This document shows positions 46,546 through 54,659 of a stretch of DNA of 64,000 nt, one piece after another. Each line of letters starts with the position of its first letter. Positions within the stretch are counted from its first letter, which is position 1. The stretch spans positions 392,501 to 456,500 of the forward strand of contig NZ_CP061204.1 in assembly GCF_014621775.1 (NCBI RefSeq). The letters are read 5' to 3'. Origin of the DNA: Stenotrophomonas sp. 169 (GTDB lineage Bacteria > Pseudomonadota > Gammaproteobacteria > Xanthomonadales > Xanthomonadaceae). The notes below the pieces were generated by a model. The model had not been told where the DNA came from. It searched no databases and was given only the letters and a program-made list of their open reading frames with translations. The position numbers were made by a program, and so were the translations under genes.

Positions 46546-49500
46546 ATGAAGGCAATCAGCATGAAGCGTGCGGCGCTCTGCGTCGCACTTGGGACCTGCC
46601 TGGGCATGATGATGCCCAGCGTGGTATCGGCACAGAACGTATCCGGCGCGGTTGCCGGCCGGGCGACGGCGGGCGACCAGGTGACCGTGGTCAGCCGCGG
46701 CACCGGCCTGACCCGCACCGCCACGGCAGCACGCGATGGCAGCTACCGCCTTGGCCAGCTGCCCGTGGGTGACTACACGCTGCAACTCAGCCGCGACGGC
46801 GCGGCAGTAGGCGAACCGGTCAGCGTCAGCGTGGCCGTGGGCGGCACCACCACGGTGAACCTGGCCAGCGGTGGCGGCGTGGTCAATCTCGATGCCCTGC
46901 AGGTGGTCGGGTCGCGGGTCATCAACCGGGTGGACGTGTATTCCACCGAGACCTCGTTCAACGTCAACCGGCAGGAGATTTCGCGGCTGCCGGTGGCCCA
47001 GGACCTGTCCGCCGTGGCGCTGCTGGCGCCGGGTGTGGTCGGCGGCAACTCATCGTTCGGTGGGCTGTCCTTTGCGGGTTCGTCAGTGGCGGAAAACGCG
47101 GTCTACATCAACGGCCTCAACGTCACCGACATGTACACCCGTCGCGGCTTCTCCAGCGCGCCGTTCGGTTTCTTCCAGGAATTCCAGGTCAAGACCGGCG
47201 GCTACTCCGTGGAGTTCGGCCGCTCCACCGGTGGCGTGATCAATGCCGTGACCCGTTCCGGCAGCAACGAGTTCGAGGGAGGCGCCGAAGTCACCTTCGA
47301 GCCCAGCGCGTGGCGCTCGTCGGCACGCGACCATTTCCATCGCGACGGTTCGCCGCACGCCTATGCCAGCACCGATGCCACCTCGTTCACCAAGACCAAC
47401 GTGTGGGGTTCCGGTGCGCTGGTGAAAGACCGGCTGTTCCTGTTCGCGATGTATGAAAAGCGCGATACCCACGGCAACAACACGGCATCCGACGGGCGCA
47501 CCTGGTTCGACAACAAGGGCGACGACGACTTCTGGGGGGCCAAGCTGGATTGGAACATCACCGACAACCACACCCTGGAACTGCTGGCGTTCTCCGACGA
47601 AACCGAAACCACGCAGGCGTCGTCCGGCTACAACTGGGAGACGCAGACGCTCGGGCAATGGGGCGGTGACACGCTGACCGACGGCGGTGGCAAGAACTGG
47701 TCGGCCACGTATACCGGCCGCTTCGGCGAGAACTTCACCGCCAAGGCGATGGTCGGCCAGAACAACCAGCGCGCCTTCTCCAACTCGACGCTGGATCTGT
47801 ACTGCGATGCGGTGTTCACCGATGCCACGTACGCACCTTACCTGGGCCAGTTGAATGGACTGCGTGCCGGCTGCCACCCCACCGGTACCGCCATCGCCGA
47901 GCGCGACGATACCCGCGATGCCGCGCGCCTGGATTTCGAATGGGCCCTGGGTACCCACCTGCTGCGCTTCGGCATCGACCGCGAGCTGATGACCACCGAG
48001 CAGTCCACCCGCTATCCCGGCCCCAGCCAGATGACCTACACCGCTTATGCAGCGCGCGCCGGTGACGAGGTGTGGGACGGCGCCGGTGCCTTCGTGCCGC
48101 CGGGTGTGATGCAGATGCTGCGTGCCCGCAACCGCGTATCCGGCGGCACCTTCGAAACCGAAGCCAATGCGCTGTATGTCGAAGACATCTGGAACGTCAC
48201 CCCGACCCTGATGCTCACCCTGGGCGTGCGCTGGGATCGGTTCGAGAACCGCACCGCCGATGGCGATGCCTTCATCAAGATGGACGATCTGATCGCGCCG
48301 CGCGTCGGCTTCTCGTGGGACGTGAAGGGCGACGGCAGCACGAAGATCTTCGGCAACGCGGGACGCTATTACCTGCCGGTGACCAACAACATCAACGTCA
48401 ACTTCGCCGGTGGGCTCACCGACGAATACAGTTACTACGTGCTCAACGGCTGGCAGCAGCAGAGCAACCCGGTGACCGGCGCACCCTACATGGCGCCGAT
48501 CATCGGCCAACAGGTGGGGCCGACCGATACCCGCATGAACACCGGTGCGGCCGATCTGCGGCAGAGCGTGGACAAAGACCTGAAGGCGGTCTACCAGGAC
48601 GAATACATCCTTGGCTTCCAGACCATGATCGACCAGGCGTGGTCGTGGGGCGTCAACGCCACCTATCGCAGGATGACGCGTGCACTGGACGATATGCGCC
48701 TGAACTACACGCCGTGCGGGCCGACCGGCAGCACGCTGTGGCCGATCGCCAACCCCGGCGAAAGCCTGACCATCTGGGGGGATTCCAGCATAGGGTGCGC
48801 CCAAGAGGGCTGGATCACCATCGATACGGCCAACAGCGGCTACCGCAAGGGCGGCAGTGGCGAGGTGGTGGGGTATTCCAAGCCCAAGCGCACCTACAAG
48901 GCGCTGGAGTTCCAGCTGGACCGCGCATGGGACGAGAAGTGGATGTTCAACGCGTCCTACCTGTGGGCCAAGAGCGAAGGCAACTTCGAAGGGCCGGTCA
49001 ACTCGGACACCAACTACGGTGACACCGGCATGGTCCAGCATTGGGACCACCCGTCGAACAACGAACGCTATGGCGTGCTGTTCAACGACTTCCGCCATCA
49101 GTTCAAGTTCCGCGCCGCCTATGCCTTGAACGAGCAGTGGTCGTTCGGTACCACGCTGCAGGTGCAGTCCGGTGGCCCCATCACCGCCTTCGGCGTGATG
49201 TGGCCGGGTGACACCGTGGCCGGGGGCAGCACCTCCAGCGAAGGCAGCGGCGGCGGCACCGGCTGGCTGTGCGTGGCCAACTGTGCCGGCCCCGTCGACC
49301 AGCGCGTGTTCGAACCCACCGCGCGCGGCGCCTTCGGTCGCCTGCCGTGGACCTGGACCATGGGGGCCAACGTGACCTGGCGGTTGCCGGTGGACGGCAT
49401 CGACCTGAGCGCGCGCCTGTCGGTGTACAACCTGTTCAACAACCAGACCGTGATCAACGTGCACCAGCGCTACGAGAGCCAGCCCGGCGTGTACCGCGAA

Positions 49501-49572
49501 GCGACGTTCAACACGGGCACGCGTTGGCAGGCACCGCGCTATGCGCAGCTGGTGGTGGCCTGGAACTTCTAG
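46546..49572 (+). CDS. TonB-dependent receptor, Oar-like, with carboxypeptidase-regulatory domain
   Basis: A 1008-residue outer membrane receptor. A signal peptide (cleaved near SAQN) is followed by a carboxypeptidase-regulatory-like beta domain (about residues 28-115), the plug (VGSRVINRVDVY ... YINGLNVTDMYTRRGF, GGVINAVTRSGSNEF) and a large barrel ending in LVVAWNF. Oar-type receptors import large substrates. Its place between murein-peptide enzymes suggests uptake of muropeptides or peptides; this is inference. GAGAG precedes the ATG; a second Met five codons later could also serve. Confidence 0.9.
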   Translation: MKAISMKRAALCVALGTCLGMMMPSVVSAQNVSGAVAGRATAGDQVTVVSRGTGLTRTATAARDGSYRLGQLPVGDYTLQLSRDGAAVGEPVSVSVAVGGTTTVNLASGGGVVNLDALQVVGSRVINRVDVYSTETSFNVNRQEISRLPVAQDLSAVALLAPGVVGGNSSFGGLSFAGSSVAENAVYINGLNVTDMYTRRGFSSAPFGFFQEFQVKTGGYSVEFGRSTGGVINAVTRSGSNEFEGGAEVTFEPSAWRSSARDHFHRDGSPHAYASTDATSFTKTNVWGSGALVKDRLFLFAMYEKRDTHGNNTASDGRTWFDNKGDDDFWGAKLDWNITDNHTLELLAFSDETETTQASSGYNWETQTLGQWGGDTLTDGGGKNWSATYTGRFGENFTAKAMVGQNNQRAFSNSTLDLYCDAVFTDATYAPYLGQLNGLRAGCHPTGTAIAERDDTRDAARLDFEWALGTHLLRFGIDRELMTTEQSTRYPGPSQMTYTAYAARAGDEVWDGAGAFVPPGVMQMLRARNRVSGGTFETEANALYVEDIWNVTPTLMLTLGVRWDRFENRTADGDAFIKMDDLIAPRVGFSWDVKGDGSTKIFGNAGRYYLPVTNNINVNFAGGLTDEYSYYVLNGWQQQSNPVTGAPYMAPIIGQQVGPTDTRMNTGAADLRQSVDKDLKAVYQDEYILGFQTMIDQAWSWGVNATYRRMTRALDDMRLNYTPCGPTGSTLWPIANPGESLTIWGDSSIGCAQEGWITIDTANSGYRKGGSGEVVGYSKPKRTYKALEFQLDRAWDEKWMFNASYLWAKSEGNFEGPVNSDTNYGDTGMVQHWDHPSNNERYGVLFNDFRHQFKFRAAYALNEQWSFGTTLQVQSGGPITAFGVMWPGDTVAGGSTSSEGSGGGTGWLCVANCAGPVDQRVFEPTARGAFGRLPWTWTMGANVTWRLPVDGIDLSARLSVYNLFNNQTVINVHQRYESQPGVYREATFNTGTRWQAPRYAQLVVAWNF

Positions 49573-49575
49573 GAA

Positions 49576-49677
49576 GGTAGTGACGGCCGCTGGCCGTCAG
49601 GTATCCGGTAATGACGGCCGCTGGCCGTCAATCGGTTGCCCCGGCCGCTGCGCTCGCCGAGCATGGCTCGGCGCTAC
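49576..49677. repeat. REP cluster after the TonB receptor gene
   Basis: Two forward GTAGTGACGGCC-type copies (one with GTAATGAC head) at about 49576-49600 and 49606-49630, then an inverted GCCGAGC-type copy ending at 49677. They lie inside the right arm of the cluster, between the receptor and the serine hydrolase genes. Confidence 0.8.
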
Positions 49678-49704
49678 GGATCCATTCTTGAAGGGTTGCC
49701 CGCC

Positions 49705-51237
49705 ATGTTCCAACCGCTGCTGCTGCTCGCGCTCGCATCATCGCCGTTTGACGCCATGTTCGAGCGCACGGTGCAGCGCGAGCAGTTGCCCGGTCTCGCC
49801 ATGGGCGTGGTGGAAAATGGCGACGTCGTCTACCGCCGCGCGGAAGGGCGGCGCGGCGACGCCACGGGTGCGCGCATCGACGACGACACGTTGTTCAAGA
49901 TCGCCTCCAACAGCAAGGCCATGACCGCCGCGTTGCTGGCACGGCTGGTGCAGCAGGGACGCCTGCGCTGGGACGATCCTGTGCGTCGTCACCTGCCGTC
50001 CTTCACCCTGTTCGATCCTTGGGTGGGCGAACAGATGCAGGTGCGTGACCTGCTGATCCACAACAGCGGGCTGGGTCTCGGCGCAGGCGACCTGATGCTG
50101 TGGCCGGAGCCCAACCAGTTCACACGGCAGAACATCATCGCCGGCCTGGCCCACCTGAAGCCGGTCACCAGTTTCCGCAGCGGGTATGCCTATGACAACC
50201 TGATGTATGTCGTAGCCGGTGAAGTCGCCGCGGCTGCGGGCGGCAAGCCCTATGACCAGCTGATGCGCGAGCAGGTGTTCCAGCCCCTGGGCCTGACCCG
50301 CTGTCAGGTGGGTGCCTGGTCTACGACGGCAGTGGGCAACGTCGCCCAGCCCCACGTGCGCCGCGCGGGACGCAACGTGGTCGTCGCGCCGGACATGGAA
50401 ACCAACCCGGACGCACCGTCGATGGCGGCCGGCGGCATCCGTTGTTCGTTGAATGACATGCTGCGCTGGATGCAGGTGCTGCTCGATCCGGACGCCGTCC
50501 CGGGCTGGCTGGACGCCACCCAGCGCAATGCGTTGTGGACGCTGCACATGCCGATGCCGCTGGGTGAGCGGCAGCGGCGCTGGGACAACGCGCACGTTGC
50601 AGGCTATGGATATGGCTGGCGGCTGTCCGACCTGGACGGGCAATGGAAAGTCGCCCACACCGGCACCCTGTCCGGCATGTATTCTTCGCTCGCCCTGCTG
50701 CCGGACCGCAAGGTGGGCGTGGTGCTGCTGATCAACGGCGAAGGCGAGAATGCACGTACTGCCTTGATGCAGGCGGCGCTGAAACACTACACCGCGCCCG
50801 CTGACACGCAGGGCGTGGAGGGATGGCTGGACAAACTGGGACAGGCGCACCCTTCGCCCGCTGCGGCGGACGATCCGCTGGCGGCCACCCGCGCGGCACC
50901 GCGCGCGTCCGCAACCGCGTTGCACGCCGTACAGGGCCGCTATCGTGATCCTTGGCTGGGCGACGCATCGCTCTGCCCGGTGCAGGGTCGGCTGCGTTTC
51001 AGCGTGGATAAGTCCCCGCGGCTGCAGGCCGATGTGCTGCAGGCCGGATCACGCTGGGTGCTGCGCTGGGATACGCTGGAGCCCACCGCGCAGGCATGGC
51101 TGCAGCCCACTGCCGGCCCGGTGCCCACCCTGGACCTGCGCGCCATCGATCCGGATATCGACTTCAGCTATGACTACCAGGACCTGCATTTCACTCGTAC
51201 TGGCGCTTGCCCTGACCGCGAGCGTCCACGCCGCTGA
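49705..51237 (+). CDS. Serine hydrolase, class C beta-lactamase/DD-peptidase family
   Basis: A 510-residue penicillin-binding-protein-like enzyme. The serine-lysine motif is Ser68-x-x-Lys71 (ASNSKAMTAALLARLV), the second motif is YDN in SGYAYDNLMYVV, and HTGTLSGMYSSLALL supplies the third. The hydrophobic N-terminus (MFQPLLLLALASS) is short for a signal peptide but probably directs export. The C-terminal 130 residues form a separate beta domain. Relatives include DD-carboxypeptidases, D-aminopeptidases and esterases. The next gene starts inside its 3' end in another frame, so the two are likely co-translated. Confidence 0.85.
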   Translation: MFQPLLLLALASSPFDAMFERTVQREQLPGLAMGVVENGDVVYRRAEGRRGDATGARIDDDTLFKIASNSKAMTAALLARLVQQGRLRWDDPVRRHLPSFTLFDPWVGEQMQVRDLLIHNSGLGLGAGDLMLWPEPNQFTRQNIIAGLAHLKPVTSFRSGYAYDNLMYVVAGEVAAAAGGKPYDQLMREQVFQPLGLTRCQVGAWSTTAVGNVAQPHVRRAGRNVVVAPDMETNPDAPSMAAGGIRCSLNDMLRWMQVLLDPDAVPGWLDATQRNALWTLHMPMPLGERQRRWDNAHVAGYGYGWRLSDLDGQWKVAHTGTLSGMYSSLALLPDRKVGVVLLINGEGENARTALMQAALKHYTAPADTQGVEGWLDKLGQAHPSPAAADDPLAATRAAPRASATALHAVQGRYRDPWLGDASLCPVQGRLRFSVDKSPRLQADVLQAGSRWVLRWDTLEPTAQAWLQPTAGPVPTLDLRAIDPDIDFSYDYQDLHFTRTGACPDRERPRR

Positions 51238-51883
51238 GCCGCCGGCGGTATCGCCTGCGCGGACGACGGCCGAAGCCGGCCTGGTGGAGATCCGTACGCG
51301 GGCGCCCGGCATCGCGCTGGATATCCGCTATGCCACGGCCAACAACTTCACCGGCCAGCGCGTGCCCGGCTACGCGCGTCCGGCCTGTTATCTCCTGCCT
51401 GCCGTTGCCGACGCGTTGGCCAAGGTAGAGCACCAGCTGCGCCGCCAAGGCCATGCGCTGCAGGTGTACGACTGCTACCGTCCCGTGCGTTCGGTGCAGG
51501 CCTTCGTGGCCTGGGCACAGGACCCCCGGGAGACATCACGCAAGGCGGTGCAATACCCCGACCTGCAGAAATCGCAGCTGTTTGCGGACGGCTACATCGC
51601 CGAGCGTTCCGGCCACAGTCGTGCCGCCACCGTGGATGTGGGGCTGATGCGTTGCGACGCCGCACGCTGCACGCCGCTGGACCTGGGCACCGACTTCGAC
51701 TTCTTCGGCGCCCGCGCACATACCGACGCTACCGGGCTCAACGACGTGCAGCGGGCCAACCGGCGACGCCTGCAGCAGGCGATGGCCGCTGAGGGCTTCG
51801 TCAATTATCCGAAGGAATGGTGGCACTTCACGTTCCAGCCCGAGCCGGATCCGCAGACGGCGTACGACGTGCCCGTGGAGTGA
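51170..51883 (+). CDS. ddpX: D-alanyl-D-alanine dipeptidase (VanX/DdpX-like, M15D)
   Basis: A 237-residue zinc dipeptidase with a signal peptide (SLVLALALTASVHA), so periplasmic. Metal and catalytic residues are visible in ERSGHSRAATVDVGLM (His and Asp) and in YPKEWWHFTF (Glu and His), matching VanX/DdpX. The usual SRG of the first motif reads SRA here. The enzyme splits free D-Ala-D-Ala. E. coli DdpX is described as letting cells use this dipeptide as food, which suits the rest of the cluster. Its start ATG at 51170 lies 68 bp before the end of the serine hydrolase gene in a different frame. Confidence 0.88.
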   Translation: MTTRTCISLVLALALTASVHAAEPPAVSPARTTAEAGLVEIRTRAPGIALDIRYATANNFTGQRVPGYARPACYLLPAVADALAKVEHQLRRQGHALQVYDCYRPVRSVQAFVAWAQDPRETSRKAVQYPDLQKSQLFADGYIAERSGHSRAATVDVGLMRCDAARCTPLDLGTDFDFFGARAHTDATGLNDVQRANRRRLQQAMAAEGFVNYPKEWWHFTFQPEPDPQTAYDVPVE

Positions 51884-51941
51884 TCGCGGGTTCCACGCCA
51901 CCGCGCGGTCTGACGCCCTGCGGCCCCCTTACACTGTCGCT

Positions 51942-52319
51942 ATGAACCTTCCCCTTCATTTCGGTCTGCTGGGCACGCTGGAAGCGGCGGGCATCGCCCT
52001 GCTGGTCGGCCTGCTCGTGTACTTCCTTTTCCACCACATCGCGCGCGCGCTGCGCTGGGCCCACGGTCCCGCATTGGGCTGGGCCAGCGGTATCTCGGTG
52101 GTCATCGCGGCCGGCATCGACATGTGGAAGCTGTTCTACATGGGCATCGTGCGGATGGAGTCGCCGTTCTACGCGCGTCTTTTCCTGTCCACCATCCACG
52201 ATCCGAACGAACTGGGCAGTCGGGTCATGCTGGAAATCATCGGTGCCCTGTCCGGTGTTGCCCTGGGATGGCTGTTGTTCAGTTCGCGGTCAGTCGATGA
52301 AACGCCCGATGCCGGCTGA
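51942..52319 (+). CDS. Small conserved membrane protein
   Basis: A 125-residue protein with three hydrophobic segments (about residues 10-32, 45-62 and 98-115). The central loop has MWKLFYMGIVRMESPFYARLFLSTIHDPNELGSRV. I do not recognise the family. It follows the dipeptidase gene by 58 bp on the same strand and could be part of the right arm or independent. Confidence 0.6.
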   Translation: MNLPLHFGLLGTLEAAGIALLVGLLVYFLFHHIARALRWAHGPALGWASGISVVIAAGIDMWKLFYMGIVRMESPFYARLFLSTIHDPNELGSRVMLEIIGALSGVALGWLLFSSRSVDETPDAG

Positions 52320-52536
52320 TTTATGTTCGCTGCAGGTTAAAAATCATCCCGCTGAATGCGCACCTTACTTTCCGCTCACCGCTGGCTAACCAAGCAGGTA
52401 GCGGATGCCCTCCGGGGAGTGGTTAACACGCCGTGTTCGTGCTGATTGCGACCCAATTTGCATTCATCGACGCGCTGCCAACGTAGGCCCCGTACGGAAT
52501 ACATGGCCGTGCAACATTCCCTCAGGAGACCACCCA

Positions 52537-52962
52537 ATGACGATTCGTACCCGTAAGCCGCTGATCGCCCTCCTTGTCGCCGCTGGCAGTGTGTTCGCCC
52601 TCCCGGCCATGGCGCAGAGCGCCGCACAGGATCGCGCAGCGGATGCACAGGCACAGGCCGTGCAGGCCCAGCAGGCCGCTGCAGCGGCGGGCAACCAGGC
52701 CGCCGAAGCAGGCAATGCCGCCGACCAGGCAACCCACGCCGCCGGGCAGGCCGCGGCACAGGCCAGTGGCGGTGGCCAGACGTGGGCCAGCATCGATACC
52801 GACGGCAACGGCACCCTCAGCAAGAGCGAAGCGCAGGTGAACGCCGGACTCGCCCAGGTCTTTGACCAGGCGGACACCAACAAGGACGGCGAGCTGTCGG
52901 CCGATGAGTACAAGGCCTTCGTGCAGTCGCAGCAGGCAGCGGGCGCGGCACAGGGCAACTGA
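52537..52962 (+). CDS. Secreted EF-hand protein
   Basis: A 141-residue protein with a signal peptide (cleaved near AMAQ), an Ala/Gln-rich region likely to be helical (residues about 25-75), and two EF-hand calcium sites: DTDGNGTLSKSE and DTNKDGELSADE, each with the full set of Asp/Asn and Glu ligands. AGGAG precedes the ATG. Similar small calcium-binding periplasmic proteins are common in xanthomonads; the partner is unknown. Confidence 0.82.
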   Translation: MTIRTRKPLIALLVAAGSVFALPAMAQSAAQDRAADAQAQAVQAQQAAAAAGNQAAEAGNAADQATHAAGQAAAQASGGGQTWASIDTDGNGTLSKSEAQVNAGLAQVFDQADTNKDGELSADEYKAFVQSQQAAGAAQGN

Positions 52963-53071
52963 TCCCAGCCTATTCTGCGGTGTCGGCTCCGGCCGGCACC
53001 GCGGGATGCTGGCCGGCTGACCGGCGCCGGTAGTTCAGATTTCGCTCGCGGTCTTGGTTGTCGCGGTTTTT

Positions 53072-53188
53072 GATTTTGCTTTTGCTTTTCCTTTGGCTTT
53101 GCTTTGCTTTGCTTTTGGCAGAGCCGACTTCAGTCGGCTGCTCTGCCGCCGCGCCGCCTGACGACAGCCGACTGAAGTCGGCTCTACC
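53072..53188. repeat. Low-complexity GCTTTT tract with a REP pair
   Basis: A simple-sequence run (TTTTGCTTTTGCTTTTCC, then TTTGCTTTGCTTTGC) leads directly into a REP at 53118-53139 whose head reads CAGAG in place of GTAGAG; an inverted intact copy is at 53166-53188. A CCAGAGCCAGAGCC and CCGCATCCGCATCC run follows. The gap 52963-53296 contains no gene. Confidence 0.7.
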
Positions 53189-53296
53189 AGAACCAGAGCC
53201 AGAGCCAGATCCGCATCCGCATCCCCCAGTGGGCATTCGCAGCCCCGTCCAGAGGCAAATCCGGAGCCCCGCCCACCCCCCTGTTATTCTTCACCG

Positions 53297-54061
53297 ATGA
53301 CTACCCCCATGACTGCGCGCGACCGCGCCATCGGCCTGGTTGGTTTTGACGGTGACGACACGCTGTGGAAGAGCGAGGATTTCTACCGTCAGGCCGAGCA
53401 GGATTACCTCGAGCTGCTGTCCCACTACATCGATGTGCACGACACCGACACCGCGCGGCACTTGCTGGAGGTGCAACGTCGGAACCTGACCGTGTTCGGC
53501 TATGGGGTGAAGGCGATGACGCTCTCGATGATCGAGGCGGCGATCGAGATCACCGACAGCCGCGTCAGTGCGGCGCATATCCAACGCATGCTGGACATCG
53601 GCCATGCCACGCTGCGTCATCCTGTCGAGCTGATCGCGGGTGTGCGCGAGTCGGTCGCCAGGATCGCGGAGCAGTACCCCGTGGTGCTGATCACCAAAGG
53701 CGACCTGTTTCATCAGGAAGCGAAGATCAAGGTCGCGCAATTGCACGATCTCTTCCCGCGCATCGAGATCGTGTCCGAGAAAGACCCGGAAACCTACGCC
53801 CGCGTGCTGGCCGAGTTCGACCTGCCGATCGCGCAGTTCGTGATGGTCGGCAACTCGCTGCGCTCGGATATCGAGCCAGTGGTGACCCTCGGGGGCTGGG
53901 GCGTGCATACCCCCTACGCTGTCACCTGGGCCCATGAAACCGAGCACGGCGTGGCCGATGACGAGCCGCGCATGGTCACCGCCGATACCGCGTGGGACTG
54001 GCCGGCTGCACTGGACACGATCGAGGCCAAGGCCACCGCAGCCCGCGGCGGGGAGGCCTGA
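53297..54061 (+). CDS. HAD family hydrolase
   Basis: A 254-residue phosphatase of the haloacid dehalogenase superfamily. The catalytic pair is Asp18 and Asp20 in GFDGDDTLW; later motifs are VVLITKGDLFHQEAK (Thr/Lys) and VSEKDPETYARVL with GNSLRSDIEP (metal site). A helical cap domain lies between the first and second motifs. Substrate is not predictable. A second Met four codons downstream is an alternative start. Confidence 0.88.
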   Translation: MTTPMTARDRAIGLVGFDGDDTLWKSEDFYRQAEQDYLELLSHYIDVHDTDTARHLLEVQRRNLTVFGYGVKAMTLSMIEAAIEITDSRVSAAHIQRMLDIGHATLRHPVELIAGVRESVARIAEQYPVVLITKGDLFHQEAKIKVAQLHDLFPRIEIVSEKDPETYARVLAEFDLPIAQFVMVGNSLRSDIEPVVTLGGWGVHTPYAVTWAHETEHGVADDEPRMVTADTAWDWPAALDTIEAKATAARGGEA

Positions 54062-54092
54062 CAGGCGCGGCGCGCTGGGTCACAATCAGGGC

Positions 54093-54584
54093 ATGAGCCG
54101 CCTGCTGACCCTGCTGCTGTTGCTGTCCGCGCTGCTGGTGCCGACGATCACGTTGGCCCAGCAGACCGCGGAGAAATCCGCCACCTACACCGTGCAGACC
54201 GGCGACGCTTGGGTGGACACCTGGCTGAGCGACATCAACCATTACGCCGAGCGCTACCCGGACAGCTTCCTGGACGAGGTGTCGCGCTACAGCGGCGTGG
54301 ATCGCGGTTACGCCGCCGCCCTGGTCAACAACCACGGCTGGCACGCCGCCGACGTGTACTTCGCCTGTTTCTGGGCCAAGGCAATCAAGCACAGTTGCCG
54401 CGACACGGTGCGGGCTTTCAGTGCGAACCCGGAAGGGGGCTGGGAAGCCGTGGTCGAGCGCTTGCCGATAGCACCGGACAACCTGCACTGGCGCGCGGTG
54501 CGCCACGACATCGTGGCCAGCTTCCGCCATTGGGACCGCCCGATCACCCTGGACGCCACCCTGCGCCGCCAGCTGGGCAACTGA
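54093..54584 (+). CDS. Secreted protein of unknown function
   Basis: A 163-residue protein with a signal peptide (LLTLLLLLSALLVPTITLAQ). The mature part is rich in Trp and His: VDTWLSDINHYAERYPDSF, VNNHGWHAADVYFACFWAK, LHWRAVRHDIVASFRHWDRP. Two cysteines (FACFWAKAIKHSC) may form a disulphide. I do not recognise a family; it is short and single-domain. It follows the HAD gene by 31 bp and precedes the hglS-like gene by 75 bp, so it may be in the same operon. Confidence 0.68.
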   Translation: MSRLLTLLLLLSALLVPTITLAQQTAEKSATYTVQTGDAWVDTWLSDINHYAERYPDSFLDEVSRYSGVDRGYAAALVNNHGWHAADVYFACFWAKAIKHSCRDTVRAFSANPEGGWEAVVERLPIAPDNLHWRAVRHDIVASFRHWDRPITLDATLRRQLGN

Positions 54585-54659
54585 CGGCGCTACCCAAGCG
54601 ACGGTGGCCCAGCGACAATGCAGCTCAACGCCTGTTCCGAGTTCCTTGCCGGATACCCC

